From an uncultured Colwellia sp. (GTDB taxonomy: Bacteria; Pseudomonadota; Gammaproteobacteria; Enterobacterales; Alteromonadaceae), in the NCBI GenBank assembly GCA_913063325.1, contig CAJXYE010000003.1, positions 62,001 to 126,000 of the forward strand: a DNA stretch of 64,000 bases. The letters run 5' to 3'. Every line of letters starts with the position of its first letter. The first letter of the stretch is position 1. The position numbers were made by a program, and so were the translations under genes. The notes beneath the pieces are model-generated. The model was not told where the DNA came from. It did not search any database and saw nothing but the letters and a program-made list of their open reading frames with translations. Positions 18,798 to 28,403 of the stretch are shown piece after piece.

Positions 18798-21700
18798 ATG
18801 TTTAATAAAATGATTGATTGGTCGATCAATAACCGACTATTAGTGATTATCGCGTTGATTGCCACCATGGCTGCCTCGGTTATGGTGATTCCACAACTGA
18901 ATTTAGATGCTTTTCCTGATGTTACTAACGTTCAAGTGGCTGTTAATACCGAAGCACCGGGGTTAGCGGCTGAAGAAGTTGAGCAATTAATAACGTACCC
19001 AATTGAAGCAGTAATGTACGCACTGCCTGATGTAGAGCAAGTACGCTCTATTTCTAAAACGGGATTGTCAGGTGTTACTGTTGTCTTTAAAGAAGGCACT
19101 GACATTTATTTCGCCCGTCAGTTAGTGTTTGAACGTTTACAAGCAGCAAAAGAATTAATTCCACAAGGTGTTGGTACGCCAGCCATGGGGCCAAACACCT
19201 CAGGCTTAGGTCAAGTATTCCAGTATTTGTTAATTGCTGATAAAGACTCGGGTTATGACTCTATGACCTTAAGAAGCTTAAACGATTGGATCGTTAAGTT
19301 ATTGGTTATGCCAGTAGATGGTGTTACTGACGTATTATCGTTTGGCGGCAATGTAAGGCAATATCAAGTTAATATTGAGCCGAGTAAATTACTGTCATAT
19401 CAGTTAACTCAAGACGATATTGTGAGCGCACTTGATAATAATAATGCCAATGTTGGTGGTTGGTATATGAACCGCGGACAAGAGCAGCTCGTTATTCGTG
19501 GTACAGGTTGGTTTAATAGTGGTGAAGCAGGTTTAGCTGATATTAGGCAAGTGCCGGTTAAAACCGTTGATGGCACTGTCGTTACCATTGATGATGTCGC
19601 GAAAGTTTTTTTGGGCAGTGAAATCCGTCAAGGCGCGGTTACTATGACTCGCAGAGACGCTCAAGGTAACATTGAAAACTTAGGTGAAGTGGTTTCGGGT
19701 ATCGTCTTAAAACGTATGGGTGCAAATACTAAAGCGACCATTGATGGCATTAATGCACGTATTCCCATGATAAACCAAGCACTACCTGAAGGTGTACGCT
19801 TTGAACCTTTTTATGATCAAGCTGATTTAATTACTAAAGCTGTGGATACTGTGGTCGAGGCATTGGCCTTAGCTTTTATGTTCATCGCGATAGTTTTAGC
19901 GTTATTTTTAATGAATTTACGCGCAACATTCCTAGTATTGATTTCAATTCCCATCTCTATTGCTATCGCTTTAATGGTGATGTCTTGGATGGGGATTTCA
20001 GCTAACTTAATGTCGTTAGGTGGTATTGCTGTTGCTATTGGTATGTTAGTTGATGGCTCTGTGGTGATGGTTGAAAACATGTTCAAACATCTTAATAGAG
20101 CTGATGATGACGATGAAGCTGATATTCCGTCACGATTAAAAGAGGCAGGGAAAGAAGTTGCCCGTCCAGTTTTTTTTGCCGCCTCTATTATTCTCGTGGT
20201 CTTTATGCCGTTATTTAGTTTTGAAGGTGTTGAGGCAAAACTGTTCCAGCCTATGGCTATTAGTATTATTTTAGCGGTTGTTTCCGCTATTTTAGTGGCA
20301 TTGCTTGTGGTGCCAGCTTTAGCGACTTTTATGTTCAAAAATGGCGTAAAGGAAAGAGAAAGCTTGGTTTTACAGCCATTAAATAAGCTATATCGCAAAG
20401 GTCTACAAGCGGCAATGAAACATACCAAAATAGTGATTGCTGCTGCAGTTATCTTATTTGTTGCTGCGGGCTCTTTAGTGCCACAAATAGGTACTGAGTT
20501 TGTGCCAGAGCTTGAAGAAGGTACCATTAACCTAAGAGCGACATTAGCGCCCTCATCAAGTTTGGATACGGCTTTATCGGTTGCGCCCATCCTTGAAGAA
20601 AAATTAATGCAATTTCCTGAAGTTGAATACACTCTAAGTCGCATTGGCCGTGCTGAAATAGGCGGCGATCCTGAGCCGGTTAACAATATTGAAATATATA
20701 TTGGCTTAAAGCCAGTGTCACAGTGGACAAGTGCCAGTAATCGTTTTGAACTGCAGGCGTTAATGGAAGTAGAGCTTGAGCAATTCCCTGGTTTATTACT
20801 TAACTTTTCACAACCCATAGCCACACGTGTTGACGAATTGCTTTCAGGGGTAAAAGCGCAACTTGCCATTAAATTGTTTGGTCCTGAGCTTGATATGCTA
20901 GCTAAAAAAGGCCAAGAAATTGAAGCTGCCATCAAGAATATTGACGGTGCTAGAGATGTCGCCTTAGAGCAAATAGCCGGTGAAGCACAGTTAGTGATCA
21001 AACCAAAGAGGCAGCAACTTTCTCGTTTTGGTTTATCTGTTGGTGATGTCATGAAAGTAGTTAAAGATGGTATTGGTGGTGTTAGTGCAGGGCAAATAAT
21101 TAATGGCAATGAACGTTATGATATTTATGTGCGCATTGAAGAAAAATATCGAGATAATCAAGAAGCGATCGCAGACATTAGAATACAATCCCCCACTGGA
21201 GCTTGGGTGCGCTTAGGTGATATTGCGACCGTTAGTTTTGAATCTGGTCCACCACAAGTACGTCGTGATGATGTACAGCGACGTGTTGTAATCCAAGCCA
21301 ATGTGCAAGGCCGAGATATGGGCAGTGTTGTTGCTGATATTCGTAAAACAATCGACGACAAAGTTGACTTGCCAGCAGGTTACTCTGTGGTTATTGGTGG
21401 TCAATTTGAAAACCAACAACGTGCCCAGCAACGACTTGCTGTAGTAGTACCTTTGTCGCTAGCATTAATTGCCTTACTATTATATTTCGCTTTTGGCTCT
21501 GTCGGTCAAGCGATGTTGATATTGGTGAATGTGCCATTAGCTGTGATTGGTGGTATTTTCTCGTTATATATTTCAGGCCAATACTTATCAGTGCCTAGTT
21601 CTGTTGGTTTTATTACCTTATTCGGTGTCGCTGTGCTTAATGGAGTAGTGATGGTGGAAAGCATTAACCAGTTGGTAAAAAACGGAGTTGATACCTCAAA

Positions 21701-21938
21701 AGCTGTTTTTGATGGCGCTATCTCGCGATTACGCCCAGTATTGATGACCGCTATTACTTCTGCATTAGGTTTAATACCTATGTTGATATCAAACGGTGTC
21801 GGCGCTGAAATTCAACGACCACTTGCGAGTGTTATTGTTGGTGGTTTAGTTACCGCAACGTTATTAACGCTATTTGTCTTACCTATATTATACCCATGGT
21901 TTTCTAAAACAAAAATTAAACAATTAACGTATCACTAA
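18798..21938 (+). CDS. Heavy-metal RND efflux pump, CzcA/CusA (HME) family
   Basis: The 1046-residue proton-driven pump has the RND plan: TM1 at the N-terminus, a large periplasmic loop, TM2-6, a second loop, TM8-12. The opening (NLDAFPDVTNVQV, EAPGLAAEEVEQLITYPIE) is typical of HME proteins. The TM4 motif is AIGMLVDGSVVMVEN (near 413-428). It keeps the second Asp and the Glu of the CzcA motif but has Ala where CzcA has the first Asp, as CusA does. The three methionines that bind Cu(I)/Ag(I) in CusA correspond here to Leu, Asn and Glu (in INLRATL, PVNNIEI and RVDELLSG). A divalent cation such as Zn, Cd, Co or Ni is therefore more likely than copper, but the substrate is unproven. Confidence 0.9.
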   Translation: MFNKMIDWSINNRLLVIIALIATMAASVMVIPQLNLDAFPDVTNVQVAVNTEAPGLAAEEVEQLITYPIEAVMYALPDVEQVRSISKTGLSGVTVVFKEGTDIYFARQLVFERLQAAKELIPQGVGTPAMGPNTSGLGQVFQYLLIADKDSGYDSMTLRSLNDWIVKLLVMPVDGVTDVLSFGGNVRQYQVNIEPSKLLSYQLTQDDIVSALDNNNANVGGWYMNRGQEQLVIRGTGWFNSGEAGLADIRQVPVKTVDGTVVTIDDVAKVFLGSEIRQGAVTMTRRDAQGNIENLGEVVSGIVLKRMGANTKATIDGINARIPMINQALPEGVRFEPFYDQADLITKAVDTVVEALALAFMFIAIVLALFLMNLRATFLVLISIPISIAIALMVMSWMGISANLMSLGGIAVAIGMLVDGSVVMVENMFKHLNRADDDDEADIPSRLKEAGKEVARPVFFAASIILVVFMPLFSFEGVEAKLFQPMAISIILAVVSAILVALLVVPALATFMFKNGVKERESLVLQPLNKLYRKGLQAAMKHTKIVIAAAVILFVAAGSLVPQIGTEFVPELEEGTINLRATLAPSSSLDTALSVAPILEEKLMQFPEVEYTLSRIGRAEIGGDPEPVNNIEIYIGLKPVSQWTSASNRFELQALMEVELEQFPGLLLNFSQPIATRVDELLSGVKAQLAIKLFGPELDMLAKKGQEIEAAIKNIDGARDVALEQIAGEAQLVIKPKRQQLSRFGLSVGDVMKVVKDGIGGVSAGQIINGNERYDIYVRIEEKYRDNQEAIADIRIQSPTGAWVRLGDIATVSFESGPPQVRRDDVQRRVVIQANVQGRDMGSVVADIRKTIDDKVDLPAGYSVVIGGQFENQQRAQQRLAVVVPLSLALIALLLYFAFGSVGQAMLILVNVPLAVIGGIFSLYISGQYLSVPSSVGFITLFGVAVLNGVVMVESINQLVKNGVDTSKAVFDGAISRLRPVLMTAITSALGLIPMLISNGVGAEIQRPLASVIVGGLVTATLLTLFVLPILYPWFSKTKIKQLTYH

Positions 21939-21951
21939 AATTAATCCATGA

Positions 21952-21990
21952 CACAGCAAAATGTGAATTAGCAACTCACATTTTGTTGTG
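21952..21990 (+). terminator. Long stem-loop after the metal efflux pump gene
   Basis: CACAGCAAAATGTGA at 21952-21966 pairs with TCACATTTTGTTGTG at 21976-21990, 15 pairs with one G-T wobble around a 9-base loop. No T-run follows, so it may be a 3'-end stabiliser or a Rho-assisted stop. Confidence 0.6.
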
Positions 21991-22233
21991 CCACGGAGGT
22001 AAATTTTAATTATTATTGATAAATATTCGAATAAATTTATTTATTCATCTGGTGGATCTGTTGCGAGCTACTGTTGTTATTGCCTTATGTTTTTTAGTTA
22101 GGTTGGAGTGTAAAAAAACTGTAAAAAAAGTTTAATAACGCGCTGGTAATTGCGCCAATTTCTGATAATCTCTTACCTCGTTATTTTAGCTAGTTGATTT
22201 TTTGTACAACTAAGAAATGACTCAATAATAAAA

Positions 22234-22388
22234 TTATCCACATATAATAAAAATAAAAACAGTGCGTATCAAAAGATTTGTGATCCCTACTATTTTTCAA
22301 TAAAATCATATCGTTACATTTTCATGGCCAGATTTGTTTTACACAAATTACTGGCTGTTTTTCGTACTTGATCACAAGGTTATCCACA
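22234..22388 (+). promoter_or_regulatory. DnaA-box cluster with GATC sites upstream of polA
   Basis: Two perfect DnaA boxes TTATCCACA lie at 22234-22242 and 22380-22388, and a relaxed box TTTTACACA lies at 22337-22345, all in the same direction. GATC sites are frequent here: 22279, 22370, and two within AGGATCATTGATCC just after the last box. DnaA is reported to stimulate polA transcription in E. coli, so regulation of the polA gene 380 bases downstream is the simplest reading. The flanking genes are not those usually found at a gammaproteobacterial chromosomal origin. Confidence 0.65.
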
Positions 22389-22440
22389 AGAGGATCATTG
22401 ATCCAGTCAATTAAGCACACTGATAAAGTGGAGCCTACTT

Positions 22441-22704
22441 ATACCAATTCCATTAAGTTTTCCCTCATTCAGAGTTTGTCAGCGGTTTGAGAACAAATAG
22501 AATTTTTTTGTATATAGTCATTCTATATCAAGGTAATTCTGTGCAGTTATCGAATTGCTGACAAACTCCCAAAGGGCGAGTTTAAAAGACTTACATGCAG
22601 CGTTATTGATTTTAACAAGGGAAAAACCATTATCTTCAATCAATGCCTTACCTCTAAGCCTTTTAACTCTCGCTGAATGGGAGCAAACTTAATGGACTTG
22701 GTAT
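22441..22704 (+). repeat. Family I hairpin element copy 1 (E1), upstream of polA
   Basis: The 264-base element has imperfect terminal inverted repeats of 32 bases (28 match), starting ATACCAATTCCATTAAG. Inside are two long hairpins. Arm A (22472-22568) has GAGTTTGTCAGC pairing with GCTGACAAACTC and an apex ATATAG-TCATT-CTATAT (22512-22528). Arm B (22576-22673) contains the core GTTATTGATT...AATCAATGCC. It encodes no protein and ends 59 bases before the polA start codon, so it may contribute to the polA leader or promoter. Confidence 0.85.
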
Positions 22705-22763
22705 TATACTTTATGGCATGCTTAGCCATCTTTAGCTTAATTTAGTCGCTTCGCGTATTTCTT

Positions 22764-25568
22764 ATGACAACTTCTACAACCCCACCTGATGCTAATAACA
22801 CGCAATCACCCTTGATATTAGTCGATGGTTCTTCGTATTTATTTCGAGCCTATCACGTACCCTATTTACAGGCACTTTCAACTGCTGATGGCCAACCAAC
22901 AGGTGCCATCACCGGTGTATTGAATATGTTGCGTAGTTTGAAAAAAGACTACCCCAATGGCAATATTATCGCGATTTTCGATGCCAAGGGTAAGACCTTT
23001 CGCAATGATATGTACCCAGAATACAAAGCAAATCGTCCACCAATGCCAGATGATTTACGTACGCAAATAGCGCCTTTGCATGAAATTATTACCGCGATGG
23101 GTTTACCCTTACTGGTTATTCCTGGCGTTGAGGCCGATGATGTTATCGGTACTTTGGCAAAACAAGCTGATGAATTAGGCATTGAAACCGTCATTTCGAC
23201 GGGTGATAAAGATATGGCTCAGCTAGTAACACAGCATGTACGTCTAATTAATACTATGACCGACGTTGAGATGGATGTTGCTGGCGTTAGTGAAAAATTT
23301 GGTGTTCGCCCTGATCAAATCATCGACTACCTTGCTTTGATGGGCGATAAAGTTGATAACATTCCTGGTGTAGTAAAATGTGGACCTAAAACTGCAGTTA
23401 AATGGTTAGCAGAACATGGCACCATGGCTGAAGTTATTGCTAATGCAGATAAAGTAAAAGGGAAAATAGGGGAGAATCTGCGCGATGCATTAGAGCAGTT
23501 ACCGCTGTCTTATCAATTGGCCACTATTAAGTGTGATGTAGAATTAGAGCAAACTGCAGCAGAATTAGCAGCCAATGACCCCGATATTGCTGCGTTAACT
23601 GAACTTTATCAAAAATATGAATTAAAACGTTTATTGGCCGATTTAGGCAAAGGCGGTAACGAATCCAATACCGCTACGTCTAAAGCAAGTAAGTCATCAA
23701 GCAAAAATTCAAGCTCAGCTGGTGATCAAGCAGAAGTTAATGCGGTAGATGTTGAATCAACAGAATACGACATCATTTTAGATAAAGATCTTTTTACTCA
23801 GTGGCTTGATAAGTTAAAAGCGAGTGATGCTTTTGCCTTTGATACTGAAACCACCAGTGTTAATTATATGAAAGCCGAGTTGGTGGGTTTATCTTTTGCA
23901 GTTGAAGTCGGTAAAGCCGCTTATGTGCCTTTGGCGCATGACTATGAAGATGCATCTGAGCAATTAGATAGCGAATGGGTACTAGCCCAACTTAAACCTT
24001 TATTAGAAAGCAAAGACATTAAAAAAATTGGTCAAAACCTGAAATATGATGCCAATGTATTAAGCCATTATGATATTGCTCTGCAAGGCATAGGTTTCGA
24101 TACCATGATTGAGTCTTACTGTTACAACAGTGTCGCCACCCGTCATAATATGGACGCGTTAGCATTAAAATATCTTGATTATAAAACGGTCCATTTTGAA
24201 GATATTGCCGGTAAAGGCGCTAAACAATTGACCTTTAACCAAATAGAAATTGAAAAGGCCGGCCATTATGCTGCGGAAGATGCTGATATTACTTTGCGTT
24301 TACATCAGGCAATTTTCCCTGCACTAGAGCAGTCTGCCTCACAGTTAAGTGTTTTTAATGACATTGAGATGCCACTATTACCTGTGCTTGCCCGTATGGA
24401 GCAAACCGGAGTATTAATTGATAGTGACATTTTAGCCGAGCAAAGCCAAAGCTTAGGTCAACGTCTAGCAGAACTAGAAATCGAAGCACATAACCTCGCA
24501 GGTAAAAGCTTTAATCTGGCTTCACCAAAGCAGTTACAGCAAATTCTTTTTGAAGAGTTAGAAATCCCGGTCATCAAAAAGACCCCTAAAGGTGCACCCT
24601 CTACAGCGGAAGAGGTTCTGCAAGAATTAGCACTTGATTATCCACTACCTAAGATAATCTTGGAAAATCGAGGTTTAAGTAAACTAAAATCAACCTATAC
24701 CGACAAGTTACCGTTAATGGTTAGTGACAAAACTGATCGTGTGCATACATCGTATCATCAAGCGGTTACGGCGACTGGTCGTTTATCTTCGACCGATCCA
24801 AACTTACAAAACATTCCGATTCGTAGTGAACAAGGTCGTAAGATCCGCCAAGCGTTTATTGCCCCTAAAGATCATAAAATAGTGGCGATAGATTATTCTC
24901 AAATTGAGTTACGCATCATGGCACATTTGTCGAACGATAAAGGTTTAGTAACCGCCTTTAGCGAAGGTAAAGATATTCATAAAGCAACAGCGGCAGAAAT
25001 ATTTGCTGTTGAACTTGATGAAGTTACCACTGATCAACGTCGTAGTGCCAAAGCAATTAACTTTGGTTTGATTTATGGTATGTCAGCCTTTGGTTTAGCT
25101 AAGCAACTCAATATTGGTCGTCAGCAAGCGCAAGAATATCAAGATAAGTACTTTCAGCGTTATCCTGGCGTATTAACGTATATGGAAGATACTCGCCAAA
25201 CTGCGAGTGAGCAGGGCTATGTTGAAACTATCTTTGGTCGTCGTTTATATTTACCTGACATTAATGCTAAAAATGGTATGCGCAAAAAAGCGGCTGAACG
25301 TGCAGCAATCAATGCGCCTATGCAAGGTACGGCTGCGGATATCATCAAAAAAGCGATGTTAGCGGTAGATAGCTGGTTACTTGATAAAAATGATGATCGC
25401 ATCAAAATGACCATGCAAGTTCACGATGAATTAATCTTTGAAATACACCAAGATATTGTTGAAGAAACCACTAATAAATTGGTTGAGTTGATGAACAACG
25501 CGGTAGAGCTTAGCGTACCGTTAATCGCTGAATACGGTATTGGTGATAACTGGGATGAAGCGCATTAA
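22764..25568 (+). CDS. polA: DNA polymerase I
   Basis: All three domains of the 934-residue enzyme are present. Residues 15-290 are the 5'-nuclease (LVDGSSYLFRAYH, GVEADDVIGTLA). Residues about 340-540 are the 3'-5' proofreading exonuclease, with the acidic motif DTETT intact. Residues about 560-934 are the polymerase, with motif A IDYSQIELRIMAH, the O-helix RRSAKAINFGLIYGMSAFG and motif C MQVHDELIFEI. A Ser/Lys/Asn-rich linker near residues 305-330 joins the first two domains. It fills gaps in replication and repair. Upstream are DnaA boxes and repeat element E1; downstream is a strong bidirectional terminator. The start MTTSTTPPDANN is slightly longer than in E. coli. Confidence 0.98.
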   Translation: MTTSTTPPDANNTQSPLILVDGSSYLFRAYHVPYLQALSTADGQPTGAITGVLNMLRSLKKDYPNGNIIAIFDAKGKTFRNDMYPEYKANRPPMPDDLRTQIAPLHEIITAMGLPLLVIPGVEADDVIGTLAKQADELGIETVISTGDKDMAQLVTQHVRLINTMTDVEMDVAGVSEKFGVRPDQIIDYLALMGDKVDNIPGVVKCGPKTAVKWLAEHGTMAEVIANADKVKGKIGENLRDALEQLPLSYQLATIKCDVELEQTAAELAANDPDIAALTELYQKYELKRLLADLGKGGNESNTATSKASKSSSKNSSSAGDQAEVNAVDVESTEYDIILDKDLFTQWLDKLKASDAFAFDTETTSVNYMKAELVGLSFAVEVGKAAYVPLAHDYEDASEQLDSEWVLAQLKPLLESKDIKKIGQNLKYDANVLSHYDIALQGIGFDTMIESYCYNSVATRHNMDALALKYLDYKTVHFEDIAGKGAKQLTFNQIEIEKAGHYAAEDADITLRLHQAIFPALEQSASQLSVFNDIEMPLLPVLARMEQTGVLIDSDILAEQSQSLGQRLAELEIEAHNLAGKSFNLASPKQLQQILFEELEIPVIKKTPKGAPSTAEEVLQELALDYPLPKIILENRGLSKLKSTYTDKLPLMVSDKTDRVHTSYHQAVTATGRLSSTDPNLQNIPIRSEQGRKIRQAFIAPKDHKIVAIDYSQIELRIMAHLSNDKGLVTAFSEGKDIHKATAAEIFAVELDEVTTDQRRSAKAINFGLIYGMSAFGLAKQLNIGRQQAQEYQDKYFQRYPGVLTYMEDTRQTASEQGYVETIFGRRLYLPDINAKNGMRKKAAERAAINAPMQGTAADIIKKAMLAVDSWLLDKNDDRIKMTMQVHDELIFEIHQDIVEETTNKLVELMNNAVELSVPLIAEYGIGDNWDEAH

Positions 25569-25611
25569 ACGAAAAATCGTTAATAATTGAGCTAACACGG
25601 GTTTAATTAAC

Positions 25612-25646
25612 AAAAAGGGTAGTTGCTGCGGCAACTACCCTTTTTT
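25612..25646. terminator. Bidirectional terminator between polA and the solute-binding protein gene
   Basis: AAAAAGGGTAGTTGC pairs perfectly with GCAACTACCCTTTTTT around the tetraloop TGCG. Runs of A before and T after make it effective for both convergent genes. Confidence 0.92.
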
Positions 25647-25684
25647 ATATTCATCAGGCTAAAGTATTGATCACTTAACCTGTA

Positions 25685-26701
25685 TTAAAAATCTAATGTA
25701 CAACCACTGCCAACGTCGATAAATCTTTTAGTTTCACCACTTTGTTGAAACTCTAGTAACGCTAGATTTATATCATCAAGGAGTTGATGACGTAGTGGAT
25801 AGTTATTACTGATCGCATAATATAAGTGATTGTATTTTAAAGCAGGCTCAATTTTTTCAATACTATTGAGTAGTGCTTGTTTGTTGCGATTTGATAAATT
25901 GGAGTAATTGACACTATAGGTAAATACACTCGGATCACCAATGATTAAGTCGACTCTTTTCGCAGCGAGTAACTTAACTAATTGTAATTCATCTACGGCT
26001 TCAACCACGGCGAATTGTTTTGCATCCATCATGGCATCAAATTCTGGAGTGTTTTGATAACCTCGAACAACGCCAATGATCTTACCTTTTAGATTTCCTA
26101 AATCTGCTTGTAAATTAAATGAGTCACCTTTGCGCTTTAGTAAAGATAAATCACCTCCAGCAAACTTATTTGATAGGGCGAGTAATTCTCGACGCTTTTT
26201 CCCTAATACCGCGTCTGAAGGGGCTGAACTTTCAATAAAATACTCAGGAAAGAGTATGTCCATTTTTCCCTGTTCCACCAACATAACGGACCTTGCCCAA
26301 GGGAAAAATTGAATATTTACTTGGTAACCTTTACTGACTAATATTGCTACTGTAAATTGAAACACCCAGCCTTTATTACAAACATTTTCACTAATATAAG
26401 GCGGCCAATTTAGTGTTGCTAAGTTGATGATTTTTTTGGAAGCTTTATTAAAACGATAACCATTAGACGTTTTGATTCCTTGAATGGTATGTTGTTGTTC
26501 ATTGACGTAATAACTTACCGTTAATTTATCGTTTGGCTCTTCGGCTTGTGCGATTCCGATTAAGCTGAAATAGGTAATTAAAAAAATTGGTAAAGTAATG
26601 CCTTGAATGGCACTGAAAATCAAACCTAATAAACTCATAAGTTGCTTAGGTTTGATTGAAGAGTGACTTGAATTGTTTCGGGCTGAACAGTAGAACAACA
26701 T
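25685..26701 (-). CDS. Periplasmic solute-binding protein, amino-acid (SBP_bac_3-like) type
   Basis: The 338-residue protein has an N-terminal hydrophobic segment (about 20-52, ending GIAQA) that should act as a signal or anchor. Its body matches the polar-amino-acid binding fold: NLATLNWPPYISENV near residue 91, FPWARSVMLVEQGKMDILFPEYF (about 130), GVVRGYQNTPEFDAM and AAKRVDLIIGD. Orphan proteins of this group are frequent in Alteromonadales. They may bind amino acids or serve signalling rather than ABC transport, because no permease genes are near. The N-terminal extension before the signal segment is long, so the true start may be an internal ATG (residue 23). Confidence 0.72.
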   Translation of the reverse strand: MLFYCSARNNSSHSSIKPKQLMSLLGLIFSAIQGITLPIFLITYFSLIGIAQAEEPNDKLTVSYYVNEQQHTIQGIKTSNGYRFNKASKKIINLATLNWPPYISENVCNKGWVFQFTVAILVSKGYQVNIQFFPWARSVMLVEQGKMDILFPEYFIESSAPSDAVLGKKRRELLALSNKFAGGDLSLLKRKGDSFNLQADLGNLKGKIIGVVRGYQNTPEFDAMMDAKQFAVVEAVDELQLVKLLAAKRVDLIIGDPSVFTYSVNYSNLSNRNKQALLNSIEKIEPALKYNHLYYAISNNYPLRHQLLDDINLALLEFQQSGETKRFIDVGSGCTLDF

Positions 26702-26796
26702 TAATTAATACTCCATCACTTGACGTTTTTCAAAGCTAACGTTAAGTGTAGCTGTTCATAGTCAGTATTTCTTTGGGAATACTCTTATTGTTTGTT

Positions 26797-26955
26797 ATAC
26801 CAACTCCATTAAGTTTGTGATCTTGTTGTGCGTAGAGAAAATAAATCAGGACAAGGCGCTTGACTGAGTAATAGCTTGCTATTGGGATTGAGAGCAACGC
26901 AGACGTGGATTATTTTAACCAGCACAAATGGGCAATAATTTAATGGAATTGGTAT
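26797..26955. repeat. Short hairpin element with family I ends (E2)
   Basis: The 159-base segment begins ATACCAACTCCATTAAGTT and ends AATTTAATGGAATTGGTAT, inverted repeats related to family I. Its interior differs from the other copies and centres on AATAGC-TT-GCTATT, a perfect short palindrome. The last base overlaps the TGA stop codon of the SLC13 transporter gene on the minus strand. Confidence 0.75.
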
Positions 26956-28331
26956 CAATACAAAAAGAAAAAAGTTACCGCTGCCACAACGCAGGAAACG
27001 ACAAAACTCAATAACGCGCCTTCTATAACCATATCTCTAATTTCTATCTCCCCGGTGCCATAAGCAATGGCATTAGGCGCTGTTGCCACGGGTAACATAA
27101 AGGCGCAACTGGCAGCCATAGCTGCAGGGATCATAAATATAGCAGGGTCAACGCCCATACTAGTACCAACAACGGCTAGAATTGGCATTAACAGCGTCGC
27201 AGTTGCGGTATTACTGGTGATTTCAGTGAGGTAAGTCACCACTAAGCAAAGTGTCAATACCATGGCTATCATAGGCAGGTTAGCTAATGAAGATAACCAA
27301 TCGCCCAGCATAGTACTTAAACCTGAGGCTGTAAAACCTTTGGCTAAAGCGATACCGCCAGCAAAAAGTAATAACATACCCCAAGGTATTTCTTTGGCGG
27401 TATTCCAATCTAAAATGCGGCCACCTTTTCCGTTAGGCACCATAAACATGATCACGACTGCAGCCAGTGCGACTGTACTATCACCCGCGATAGGTGTATT
27501 AAACAACTCACTCCAACCGCCAAAAGGTGCACCACGGGTGATCCATGCAAGCGCCGTTATGCCAAATAAAATTAAAGTACGCTTTTCTTCACTGCGCCAT
27601 TTAGGCAATGTAGGTAATTTAATTTCTTCATCTAAAGTAACTGAACGTGTTAACCACAGCGCCATTAGGGGGATGGAAATAAGTACTACGGGCACGCCAA
27701 TTTTCATCCATTCTAGGAAACCAAATTCTCTACCAGTGCTTTCTTCGTAAATGCCCATAAAGATAACATTAGGTGGTGTGCCAATTGGGGTACCAATACC
27801 ACCAACAGATGCTGAATAGGCGATACCGAGTATTAAGGCAACTTTAAGCTTTCTATTATTCACATGACTTAAAATGGCTAAGGCAATAGGCAACATTATT
27901 AGTGTTGAGGCGGTGTTGGAAATCCACATGCTTAAAATAGCGGTTGCTAACATAAAGCCAAACACTAAACGTCGACCACTAGATACACCGACTAAGCGCA
28001 CCATGTAAACCGCCATGCGTTCATGGGCGCCACTTTTAACCAGCGCGGTAGAAAGCATAAAAGCACCCATCAACAATAAGATGACATGACTGCCTAGCGA
28101 AGAGGCAACGGTTTTGTGATCAACAATACCGAATAGCGGTAGTAGAGCAAAAGGTACTAACGAGGTCGCAGGTATAGGAATGGCTTCAGTTATCCACCAT
28201 ATAACCGTCAATAGGGTAATTGCTGCGGCTATCGCAGGTTTATCATCTAAACCTAAGTGACCGAGTAATAAGTAAAATACAAAGGCTATGACGGGCCCAA
28301 GTGGGATAAAGTGCTGACGGGTAAATTTCAT
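26955..28331 (-). CDS. SLC13/DASS family anion permease (dicarboxylate:sodium symporter type)
   Basis: The 458-residue membrane protein has about 11 hydrophobic segments and both conserved SNT motifs of the DASS family: WISNTASTLIMLP in the first half and TEITSNTATATLLMP in the second. These motifs bind sodium and the carboxylate in VcINDY. PVATAPNAIAYGTG near the end is also characteristic. It probably imports C4-dicarboxylates or related anions with sodium, a natural choice for a marine cell. It is a single gene. The stop codon TGA coincides with the border of repeat element E2, so the element inserted at, or formed, the exact 3' end. Confidence 0.9.
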   Translation of the reverse strand: MKFTRQHFIPLGPVIAFVFYLLLGHLGLDDKPAIAAAITLLTVIWWITEAIPIPATSLVPFALLPLFGIVDHKTVASSLGSHVILLLMGAFMLSTALVKSGAHERMAVYMVRLVGVSSGRRLVFGFMLATAILSMWISNTASTLIMLPIALAILSHVNNRKLKVALILGIAYSASVGGIGTPIGTPPNVIFMGIYEESTGREFGFLEWMKIGVPVVLISIPLMALWLTRSVTLDEEIKLPTLPKWRSEEKRTLILFGITALAWITRGAPFGGWSELFNTPIAGDSTVALAAVVIMFMVPNGKGGRILDWNTAKEIPWGMLLLFAGGIALAKGFTASGLSTMLGDWLSSLANLPMIAMVLTLCLVVTYLTEITSNTATATLLMPILAVVGTSMGVDPAIFMIPAAMAASCAFMLPVATAPNAIAYGTGEIEIRDMVIEGALLSFVVSCVVAAVTFFFLY

Positions 28332-28403
28332 ATTGATAGTAAACTCTATTATTGTTTTTGTTATTACTTAACCTGAGCTCAGAGTAGCTATTTAACGCTA
28401 ATT

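Noticed and set aside
19817-21109. 430-codon open frame on the minus strand inside the metal pump gene
   Set aside because: It is antisense to a clear RND pump gene; its Ser/Thr/Ile-rich composition is typical of a shadow frame and it matches no family.
22200-22440. Chromosomal replication origin (oriC)
   Set aside because: There are only two perfect and one relaxed DnaA box, no AT-rich 13-mer set was recognised, and the flanking genes are not mnmG, mioC or dnaA. Regulation of polA is simpler.
25569-25684. Spot 42 (spf) RNA gene downstream of polA
   Set aside because: The gap is only about 115 bases, is filled by a bidirectional terminator, and shows no Spot 42-like sequence or promoter.
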